In this document: piece after piece, positions 1 through 4,496 of the stretch | Layout: every line of letters begins with the position of its first letter | Numbering within the stretch: the stretch's first letter is position 1 | DNA from: JBLFWJ01 sp047611425 | GTDB lineage: Bacteria > Bacteroidota > Bacteroidia > UBA10329 | Reading direction: 5' to 3' | Assembly: GCA_047611425.1 (NCBI GenBank) | Contig: JBLFWJ010000205.1 | Location: 1 to 5,333, forward strand | Length of the DNA: 5,333 bases | Notes under the pieces: generated by a model | Databases searched by the model: none | The model's input: the letters and a program-made list of their open reading frames with translations, nothing else | Told to the model about the DNA's origin: nothing | Program-made: the position numbers and the translations under genes

Positions 1-2
1 CG

Positions 3-359
3 ATGATTGAGAAAATTGCGCTCGTTTTCTTAGGTGGTGGTTTGGGCAGTGTTCTGAGATTCCTAATTTCTCAGGGGGTCCTAAAGATTTCATTATTCAC
101 ATTTCCTTGGGCAACTCTTACCGCAAACTTGCTTAGCTGTTTGCTTATGGTCGTTTTGCTTAGGTCAGGTAAAATGATTGGGCAAGGTGAAAGTCTAAGA
201 TTATTTCTAATGATAGGCTTTCTGGGTGGGCTTAGTACGTTCTCAACATTTAGCTATGAGACAAGTCTATTAATGAAAGAAGGCCATCTTTCGATGGCCT
301 TCACTAATGTTGGTCTAAGTGTTTCGGTCTGCATATACTGTTTGTACAAACTGACCTGA
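3..359 (+). CDS. crcB: CrcB/FluC-family fluoride ion channel
   Basis: This is a 118-aa, strongly hydrophobic protein that fits the four-helix CrcB/Fluc family, which is usually about 120-130 aa. Family members form dual-topology homodimers in the inner membrane and export fluoride passively, relieving its toxicity. Visible hallmarks are the N-terminal glycine-rich GGGLGSVLR (residues 11-19), the TLTAN segment with the conserved pore Asn at residue 42, and the signature GFLGGLSTFSTFSYE (72-86), which carries Phe80 and Phe83 of the 'Phe box'. The segment after Asn42 is LLSC, where many homologues have a Gly (VNxxG). The ATG at position 3 fits the usual N-terminus, and an earlier start would lie outside the window. 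I see no fluoride riboswitch, but only two bases upstream are available. Codons 93-100 fall in a strong inverted repeat (279-302). The family call is firm; function follows from homology. Confidence 0.95.
   Translation: MIEKIALVFLGGGLGSVLRFLISQGVLKISLFTFPWATLTANLLSCLLMVVLLRSGKMIGQGESLRLFLMIGFLGGLSTFSTFSYETSLLMKEGHLSMAFTNVGLSVSVCIYCLYKLT
279..302. repeat. perfect 10-bp inverted repeat inside crcB
   Basis: GAAGGCCATC (279-288) and GATGGCCTTC (293-302) are exact reverse complements separated by the four bases TTTC. The repeat lies wholly within the crcB coding sequence, about 55 bases before its stop. No T-run follows on either strand, so it does not look like a normal intrinsic terminator. It could form a stable mRNA hairpin or be a chance product of the codons. 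Confidence 0.8.
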
Positions 360-384
360 TCCTTACAATTTAAATTATAAGGAT
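359..384. terminator. possible bidirectional terminator between convergent genes
   Basis: This imperfect palindrome has outer arms ATCCTTA (359-365) and TAAGGAT (378-384). They enclose the self-complementary core AATTTAAATT, with one C/A mismatch. It starts at the last base of crcB and ends 9 bp before the stop of the convergent 89-aa gene, which is where a shared terminator would sit. It is AT-rich and lacks a clear U-tract on either side, so the role is inferred mostly from position. Confidence 0.4.
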
Positions 385-393
385 TTCCATCCA

Positions 394-663
394 TCAATTG
401 TGAAACACCTCAATCATCAAAGTTTCTTCTTGGTTGCTACTTAACCTGCATTGAACCTCATTGCTGATTATAAGTTGGCCTTCTTCATAATCTGTCCAAG
501 TCGTATCCCCACGTTTAATTTGAATTTGGACATTCGTATTCGGGGCAGCATTCAATACATGAATACTGCAAGGGTATGATCTGTTGGAATTGAATACTTT
601 CAATCCAGGCCCGAAACCTAATCCGTTTCCGGTTCTAACCTCTAATATATCTGATGGACACAT
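394..663 (-). CDS. hypothetical 89-aa protein, second gene of a small unknown pair
   Basis: I do not recognise a family. The 89-aa product has no signal peptide and no membrane segment, so it is probably cytoplasmic. After residue about 20 it alternates hydrophobic and polar residues (for example NVQIQIKRG, GQLIISNEV, ETLMIEVFHN), the pattern of a small all-beta fold. A Gly-rich turn, GNGLGFGPG, lies at residues 12-20. The two cysteines after the N-terminal region, near 32 and 72, are too far apart to suggest a metal knuckle. It starts 13 bp after the stop of the 120-aa gene on the same strand, so the two are very likely co-transcribed and may act together. The start ATG at 663 has no Shine-Dalgarno sequence, as is usual in Bacteroidota. 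The gene converges on crcB. It is probably real, given its length, composition and operon spacing; the function is unknown. Confidence 0.65.
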   Translation of the reverse strand: MCPSDILEVRTGNGLGFGPGLKVFNSNRSYPCSIHVLNAAPNTNVQIQIKRGDTTWTDYEEGQLIISNEVQCRLSSNQEETLMIEVFHN

Positions 664-676
664 ATCGAGCTTTTAT

Positions 677-1039
677 TTAGGCAACTTTTGCCGTAGTTGA
701 TAAAACTGGATTTGCAAATTGATTCCATAGTATCAATCCATATTCGCTAATTATCCTTTTCCGTTTAGTCGTTCTTTTAGAACCAATCGACCAATTTACT
801 TGGGCTGTGATTTCCAAGAGTAACTCGTCAATCATCTGTCTAAGCATAGTAGACGAATGAACATCACTTGTTGATGTGTTTACTTTACTGGAAACTTGAT
901 TTAATCGAACCATCAATGGTCGTAGGTAGTCAAGTTTGTTTCGTGAAAAAGGTAACTCATGTGCGTCTGTTTTACCCTCTTGAATGAACAACATATTAAG
1001 CGTGTTCAATCTGTCAATATCTGTAATGCTCATCCCCAT
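677..1039 (-). CDS. hypothetical 120-aa helical protein, first gene of a small unknown pair
   Basis: I do not recognise this product with confidence. It is a soluble 120-aa protein that looks mainly alpha-helical. Residues 1-20 and 35-55 are amphipathic. A long helix around 63-84 (MLRQMIDELLLEITAQVNWS) is followed by a very basic turn, KRTTKRKR, near 88-95, and then a short segment ISEYGLILWNQF (96-107). The basic patch could contact nucleic acid or another protein, but that is inference only. Two in-frame starts are possible, ATG at 1039 and ATG at 1033 (MGMS). The outer one is chosen, and neither has a Shine-Dalgarno sequence. A TAnnTTTG box lies about 40 bp upstream (1080-1087), and the predicted transcript would begin near a small hairpin. 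The 89-aa gene follows after 13 bp. This is likely a real gene of unknown role. Confidence 0.65.
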   Translation of the reverse strand: MGMSITDIDRLNTLNMLFIQEGKTDAHELPFSRNKLDYLRPLMVRLNQVSSKVNTSTSDVHSSTMLRQMIDELLLEITAQVNWSIGSKRTTKRKRIISEYGLILWNQFANPVLSTTAKVA

Positions 1040-1056
1040 AGCTCTTAGATTAAAAC

Positions 1057-1075
1057 GTTGCTCAAACTGAACAAC
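1057..1075 (-). other. leader hairpin upstream of the 120-aa gene
   Basis: On the minus strand GTTGTTC and GAGCAAC (plus-strand arms 1069-1075 and 1057-1063) can pair over 7 bp with one G-U, leaving a 5-base loop. If transcription starts about 7 bp after the box at 1080-1087, this hairpin would sit at the very 5' end of the mRNA, a place where hairpins can protect transcripts from decay. The pairing is visible in the sequence; the role is inferred. Confidence 0.4.
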
Positions 1076-1079
1076 ACGT

Positions 1080-1087
1080 CAAAAGTA
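1080..1087 (-). promoter_or_regulatory. putative -7 promoter box (TACTTTTG) for the 120-aa/89-aa pair
   Basis: The minus strand reads TACTTTTG, an exact match to the Bacteroidota -7 consensus TAnnTTTG, ending 41 bp before the ATG at 1039. No clear TTG-type -33 element is present at the expected spacing, so the call rests on the -7 box and its position. Confidence 0.5.
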
Positions 1088-1090
1088 TGT

Positions 1091-1179
1091 GGTCAATACC
1101 CTTTAGAAAAGGAAGATTGAGTCGAATATTGACAGGCGAAACGCCACAAGGCCGAGTGTCAATAGTCTGACACTCAGCC
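1091..1179. other. structured intergenic element with mutually exclusive stems
   Basis: Several inverted repeats are packed here. Stem A pairs TATTGACA (1127-1134) with TGTCAATA (1157-1164), 8 bp, enclosing a small GGCG-AAA-CGCC hairpin (1135-1145). Stem B pairs GAGTGTCA (1154-1161) with TGACACTC (1168-1175), 8 bp with a 6-base loop. It extends by GGC/GCC (1150-1152 and 1177-1179) across one C/A mismatch. A and B share bases 1157-1161 and so cannot form together. A third copy of the arm, GTCAATA at 1092-1098, can also pair with TATTGAC (1127-1133), and CCTTT-AGA-AAAGG forms a minor hairpin at 1100-1112. It lies between two minus-strand genes. It could be a leader switch, a small RNA or a remnant repeat, and the transcribed strand is unknown. 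Confidence 0.5.
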
Positions 1180-1250
1180 ATTTGACTGAATTACGGTTTG
1201 CTTAAATTGCCACGCCTAACTGGATAAACCAATTAAACGCATGTATAGAC

Positions 1251-1288
1251 AGTGTAATTTGACTTACACTAATAGTTCAGAAACTATT
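1251..1288 (-). terminator. twin hairpins at the end of the 68-aa gene, possible terminator
   Basis: Two 7-bp perfect inverted repeats lie end to end: AATAGTT/AACTATT (arms 1271-1277 and 1282-1288, loop CAGA) and AGTGTAA/TTACACT (arms 1251-1257 and 1264-1270, 6-base loop). The first overlaps the stop codon of the 68-aa gene. Neither is GC-rich and no U-tract follows on the minus strand, so this is not a classical intrinsic terminator. A role in ending or protecting the transcript is inferred from position. Confidence 0.35.
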
Positions 1289-1493
1289 AAAAGTCTCCTG
1301 ACTCCTCAACCCAAATGAAATCTCCTGATTCCTCAACCCAAATCTTATTTTCGGATTCATTGACCCAAGCCTCGGCTTTGTCATTCAATTTATTCTCCGT
1401 AAAAATTCTTACGGCTTCGTCCTTTGACATATTAGATGCTTCGTCAGCATTAACAAATCCAAAAGCAATTAAAATAGCTATTAATAATTCCAT
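1287..1493 (-). CDS. small 68-aa putative exported protein with C-terminal nonapeptide repeats
   Basis: This is a 68-aa protein of no family I recognise. Residues 3-14 are a continuous hydrophobic stretch (LLIAILIAFGFV) followed by NA-DEAS, which resembles a signal peptide cleaved after Ala16. The n-region is atypical, since it has Glu2 and no basic residue, so a membrane anchor is the alternative. Residues 22-41 look like an acidic helix. Residues 42-68 are three tandem nine-residue units, AWVNESENK, IWVEESGDF and IWVEESGDF, which carry W-V-x-E-S and end at the C-terminus. The mature part would be strongly acidic. An in-frame stop lies just upstream of the ATG, and a TAnnTTTG box sits 45 bp upstream (1538-1545). 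A plus-strand frame overlaps it at 1315-1515, but that frame lacks these features. The gene is probably real; its role is unknown. Confidence 0.55.
   Translation of the reverse strand: MELLIAILIAFGFVNADEASNMSKDEAVRIFTENKLNDKAEAWVNESENKIWVEESGDFIWVEESGDF
1290..1370 (-). repeat. three tandem 27-bp repeats encoding the nonapeptide tail
   Basis: The units are 1290-1316, 1317-1343 and 1344-1370. The two distal units differ at 3 of 27 positions. All three changes are transitions at codon third positions (TTT/TTC, GAC/GAT, GAG/GAA), so both units encode IWVEESGDF. The third unit is diverged (AWVNESENK). The array ends exactly at the stop codon. This looks like a recent in-frame duplication added to an older one. 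Confidence 0.85.
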
Positions 1494-1514
1494 CCTGATA
1501 TCTTGGTTAAATTA

Positions 1515-1572
1515 GATAAACGACTTAAATAGTTAGACAAATGTATCAATTTAATCGATAAACGAACTTAAA
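1515..1572. repeat. imperfect direct repeats flanking a promoter box
   Basis: GATAAACGACTTAAA (1515-1529) recurs as GATAAACGAACTTAAA (1557-1572) with a single inserted A. The copies are 42 bp apart and lie on either side of the TACATTTG box at 1538-1545. Paired sites around a promoter can be operator half-sites. No regulator gene for them is visible here, so that role is inference. Confidence 0.5.
1538..1545 (-). promoter_or_regulatory. putative -7 promoter box (TACATTTG) for the 68-aa gene
   Basis: The minus strand reads TACATTTG, an exact match to TAnnTTTG, ending 45 bp before the ATG at 1493. This would give a leader of about 35-40 bases. The expected -33 region is T-rich but has no clean TTG. 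The same eight bases occur upstream of tRNA-Gly in this window. Confidence 0.5.
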
Positions 1573-1721
1573 CTTAAAAAATCAATGACAAATCATTCAT
1601 GTAACTATTTCAGTGTTTAGGTAACAGGTGTTGTTAGCAACATTTCTCCGCCACACAATTATCTGGTTCATAGGTATGGAAGTTTGCATTCTAACTTTCG
1701 ACCAAGTTTTTAGGCAATCAA

Positions 1722-3176
1722 ATGAAATCTATTTACTCAATATTGAACGTATTAAGAAAGGGGGAGATTGAGTTGATCAAGCATTATTACACACGCCCGG
1801 TAAATGCGGAGAATAAAATGCGCCTGTCTTTACTCGAGACTGCGTTGCGTAAAAAGGGGCTTGCTAACTCCGAGGCTATCCTCGAATTAAGGGAGGGTAT
1901 GAGCACATCAGCCTTTTCACATTTGAAAAGAAGACTTAAGAAGGACATGCTGAATGCGTTGCTTTGGCAGGAATCTGAAAAAAGGTTTCCAGAGGCATAT
2001 CTGGCTGGAGAGTTCGAATGCACAAAGAATATTTCTCAGGCATATGTACTGCTGCTTAGGGGAAATACCAAAGAAGGACTAAAGCTTTTAGAGAGTGCCA
2101 GAAAACTGGCTCAGAAGTTCGAATTGGTAACGCACCGTATCACGATTAACCAATTAATAAGGAGAAGATTCGATGGTATAAAGAATGCAAGGGGTCTTAA
2201 AGACGTGAACATCCAATTGCTGTCGGATATTGAGAATATTTCGAGATTAAATTTTGCTGAAGAAAATACGCTTCTTCTTGCTACGCCTCAGTTGTTCCCT
2301 AAAGGTGCTGGTGATGTATTTAGAGAAACTGGTTCGGATGTTCTCAATGAATTAAAATTGAGATACACAGATTCTGGATTGAGTAGAGTTGGATTCTGGT
2401 ATTACATGGCTGCAACAGAATTCTATCGATCAAATGGAATGTTCGAGGAGATGCTGGATCATGGTATGGGCTTCTTTAAACTTGTTAATGAGAGCGATTC
2501 ATTGAGGTCTGATCCAAATGTTTCTGGTGTTTCGCAAACGGTAGGCACTGCCATGGTACGACTTCATAGATTTAAAGAGGCAGAGGAATATTTAGAGATC
2601 TCGGTTCAGAAGTTTAGGGAGGGTGGAATTAACCAGCTGGCGTCTTTGGAATTGTTGTTTAAAGCACAAATGGCGACTTACGGCACGTTTAGGTCAAAGG
2701 AAACTGTTGATAAAGGATTGCTTCACAGGCGAACTGGAATGAGCGAAAGGCTTGGCGCAAGATGGAATTACTTCAAGGCTTGTCGAGAATTCCTTTCAAG
2801 CAAACCGGATCAATCCTACACGACTTTAAACTCCAACGGGGATCTTATGAAATGGAAAGATGACCTTAATGTTCAATTTAGAATCTTGGAGGTGTTGCAA
2901 TTGATAGAATTGGAAGACTATGATTGGATTGATTTCAAGTTAGATACGCTAAGAAAGTTCGTTTCTAGAAATAGAAAGCTAAAATCCTCTAGGGTTGATG
3001 GAATAATAAAAGTCCTACATGCTATACAGGCAAAATCATACGACTTGACTAAGTTGAATAATTCAACACTAGAAGTAATCAAGAAACTGCATTCTAACGA
3101 GAAAGGATGGGGGTGGAACCCGCTTGGATTTGAATTGGTACGATTTGATGCTTGGATAGAAAGGAAAATTGGTTGA
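1722..3176 (+). CDS. uncharacterised 484-aa alpha-helical, TPR-like protein
   Basis: This is a soluble-looking 484-aa protein with no signal peptide or membrane segment; its product is not recognised by name. Residues 1-85 form a basic, helical N-terminal region ending in AFSHLKRRLKKDMLNALLWQ (64-83). It could be a small DNA- or protein-binding module, but I see no definite helix-turn-helix. The rest is repeated helix pairs of TPR style, for example 105-133 (YVLLLRGNTKEGLKLLESARK...), 224-255, and 274-300, where AMVRLHRFKEAEEYLEISVQKF has the spacing of TPR helices A and B. The tail, NPLGFELVRFDAWIERKIG (466-484), is aromatic-rich. I recall long helical proteins of this general build from Bacteroidota genomes, but that is memory and unchecked. 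The gene is alone on its strand, preceded by a 228-bp gap, and its stop abuts that of the aldolase gene. Scaffold or regulatory roles are plausible but unproven. Confidence 0.85.
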   Translation: MKSIYSILNVLRKGEIELIKHYYTRPVNAENKMRLSLLETALRKKGLANSEAILELREGMSTSAFSHLKRRLKKDMLNALLWQESEKRFPEAYLAGEFECTKNISQAYVLLLRGNTKEGLKLLESARKLAQKFELVTHRITINQLIRRRFDGIKNARGLKDVNIQLLSDIENISRLNFAEENTLLLATPQLFPKGAGDVFRETGSDVLNELKLRYTDSGLSRVGFWYYMAATEFYRSNGMFEEMLDHGMGFFKLVNESDSLRSDPNVSGVSQTVGTAMVRLHRFKEAEEYLEISVQKFREGGINQLASLELLFKAQMATYGTFRSKETVDKGLLHRRTGMSERLGARWNYFKACREFLSSKPDQSYTTLNSNGDLMKWKDDLNVQFRILEVLQLIELEDYDWIDFKLDTLRKFVSRNRKLKSSRVDGIIKVLHAIQAKSYDLTKLNNSTLEVIKKLHSNEKGWGWNPLGFELVRFDAWIERKIG

Positions 3177-4211
3177 TTACCCCTTCTTGAAAACGGAATC
3201 CACTTTTAATAGGGATTGGTTTATTCTCTTCATGTCGGTCTCGGAAATGTCTAGATGAAAAACGAATCTGATACTGTTATTACCAACCATAAAGCATCCT
3301 ATTTCATTTTCCTTGAGTGTTACCACAACTTGATTTGCATCCAATTCATTATTAACCTTGAAGACCAGAATGTTTGTTTCGGGTTCGAGAACAGAATCAA
3401 CGAACCGACACGACTTAAGTGTTTCTGCAACTGATTTAGCTCGCACATGATCTTTCTCCAGTCGCTCAACATTATTTTCAATTGCGTAAAGTCCAGCTGC
3501 AGCAAGAATTCCTGCCTGGCGCATTCCTCCACCTAAAACCTTCCTGACTCTTCGTGCTTGGTAAATGAATTGTTCATTACCCAACAGTACGCTTCCTGCT
3601 GGACACCCTAATCCCTTGGAAAGACAGATGGAAATAGAATCGAATAAACGACCGTATTGAGCTTCAGAGATTCCTGATGCAACAATGGCATTGTAAAGCC
3701 GAGCTCCATCTAGATGGAATTTAAGGTCATGATCTGAGCATAAATCTCTAATCTCCTTAAGGTTTTTATAGGGAAAAACCTTACCGCCCCCTCGATTGCA
3801 AGTGTTTTCAGCTAATACAAGTTTAGTGGATGGAAAATGGACATCTATTGGTCTTAGTTTTTCTCTAACCGTCTCGGCATCAAAAACACCTCGGTTACCA
3901 TCTATCGCGTTAACCGCGACACCAGCATTACGAGACATTCCACCTTGCTCATAATAATTAACGTGACAGTTTACATCACAAATCACCTCATCTCCAGGGT
4001 TTGTATGGACCATTACTGCAATCTGGTTCGTCATGGTTCCGCTTGGACAGAACAGTCCGGCTTCCATTCCAAATCGGTTTGCCAAGGATTTCTCAAGAAG
4101 ATTTACCGTGGGGTCTTCTTGGAAGACATCGTCACCAAGCTCCGCAGAAGCCATCGCTTCCAGCATTTTGCTGGAAGGTTTTGTAACTGTATCGCTTCTT
4201 AAATCAATCAT
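3177..4211 (-). CDS. ltaE: threonine aldolase-family PLP enzyme (L-threonine/allo-threonine aldolase)
   Basis: This 344-aa fold-type I PLP enzyme is predicted to cleave L-threonine or L-allo-threonine to glycine and acetaldehyde in the cytoplasm. The N-terminus MIDLRSDTVTKP is the family hallmark. Other landmarks are PSGTMTN (56-62) in the cofactor phosphate region, His83 stacking on PLP, HLDGAR with Asp168 and Arg171, the Schiff-base Lys199 in SKGLG, and Arg315 in the position that binds substrate carboxylate. The length is typical. The frame stays open up to 4262, but those extra 17 residues would be encoded by tRNA-Leu, so the ATG at 4209-4211 is the start. It lies only 9 bp from the tRNA end with no promoter in between, which suggests co-transcription. 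The symbol follows the E. coli homologue; some relatives act on other beta-hydroxy amino acids, so exact substrate preference is open. Confidence 0.93.
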   Translation of the reverse strand: MIDLRSDTVTKPSSKMLEAMASAELGDDVFQEDPTVNLLEKSLANRFGMEAGLFCPSGTMTNQIAVMVHTNPGDEVICDVNCHVNYYEQGGMSRNAGVAVNAIDGNRGVFDAETVREKLRPIDVHFPSTKLVLAENTCNRGGGKVFPYKNLKEIRDLCSDHDLKFHLDGARLYNAIVASGISEAQYGRLFDSISICLSKGLGCPAGSVLLGNEQFIYQARRVRKVLGGGMRQAGILAAAGLYAIENNVERLEKDHVRAKSVAETLKSCRFVDSVLEPETNILVFKVNNELDANQVVVTLKENEIGCFMVGNNSIRFVFHLDISETDMKRINQSLLKVDSVFKKG

Positions 4212-4220
4212 TTGTAGATG

Positions 4221-4305
4221 TACCCAGAGCGGGGGTCGAACCCGCACGGCCGCAATGGCCACAGGATTTTAAGTCCTGCGTGTCTACCAATTCCACCATC
4301 TGGGC
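4221..4305 (-). tRNA. tRNA-Leu (anticodon UAA)
   Basis: This is an 85-nt class II tRNA. The acceptor stem GCCCAGA/TCTGGGT has a G-U first pair and discriminator A at 4221. The D-arm contains TTGGTAGAC. The anticodon stem CAGGA/TCCTG encloses CTTAAAA, with anticodon TAA at plus positions 4269-4271. A long variable arm has a GGCC/GGCC stem, and the T-arm is GCGGG-TTCGACC-CCCGC. No 3' CCA is encoded, as expected in many Bacteroidota. It lies downstream of the tRNA-Gly terminator and 9 bp before the aldolase start codon. Confidence 0.97.
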
Positions 4306-4319
4306 ATGCTGCTAAGATG

Positions 4320-4327
4320 CAAAAAGA
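4320..4327 (-). promoter_or_regulatory. weak -7-like box (TCTTTTTG) upstream of tRNA-Leu
   Basis: The minus strand reads TCTTTTTG, one mismatch from TAnnTTTG, ending 15 bp before the first base of tRNA-Leu. The box upstream of tRNA-Gly ends 14 bp before its tRNA, so the geometry matches. It also lies after the tRNA-Gly terminator, where a new promoter would be needed. The box itself is weak and T-rich. Confidence 0.35.
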
Positions 4328-4338
4328 CATCTTGGTGG

Positions 4339-4374
4339 ATAAAAAAAGATCCCCAAATGTTCCTTGGGGATCTT
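4339..4374 (-). terminator. intrinsic terminator after tRNA-Gly
   Basis: A perfect 11-bp stem, AAGATCCCCAA/TTGGGGATCTT (arms 4346-4356 and 4364-4374) with a 7-base loop, is followed on the minus strand by a run of seven T (4347-4341, overlapping the stem base). It begins 2 bp past the tRNA-Gly 3' end. This is a textbook Rho-independent terminator for the tRNA-Gly transcript and probably also for any mutS readthrough. Confidence 0.9.
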
Positions 4375-4375
4375 G

Positions 4376-4448
<73 letters not shown>

Positions 4449-4461
4449 GATTTTGGGAGTG

Positions 4462-4469
4462 CAAATGTA
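4462..4469 (-). promoter_or_regulatory. putative -7 promoter box (TACATTTG) for tRNA-Gly
   Basis: The minus strand reads TACATTTG, an exact match to the Bacteroidota TAnnTTTG element, ending 14 bp before tRNA-Gly and lying between the mutS stop and the tRNA. Transcription would begin a few bases before the mature 5' end. No clear -33 TTG is seen. Confidence 0.6.
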
Positions 4470-4496
4470 AATAATTTACCTAGTCGAGAAAGGGAA

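Noticed and set aside
1315..1515. Plus-strand open frame of 66 codons overlapping the small repeat protein
   Set aside because: It lacks a recognisable domain and a nearby promoter box. The minus frame has a signal-like N-terminus, a consensus -7 box and a complete set of peptide repeats. Only one is likely coding.
1629..1642. TGTTG-TTAG-CAACA inverted repeat, considered as part of an integron attC or operator
   Set aside because: It has only 5 bp arms, with no second conserved core and no integrase in the window.
1679..1686. GAAGTTTG as a -7 box for the 484-aa gene
   Set aside because: The position (36 bp before the ATG) fits, but the first base of the consensus is wrong and no -33 element is seen. 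It is not strong enough to list.
4212..4262. Upstream extension of the aldolase by 17 codons
   Set aside because: The extra residues would be encoded by tRNA-Leu, and the family begins at MIDLRSDT.
4314..4333. 6-bp inverted repeat AAGATG/CATCTT between the tRNAs
   Set aside because: The stem is short, has no T-run after it on either strand, and overlaps the possible tRNA-Leu promoter box. It is too weak to call a terminator.
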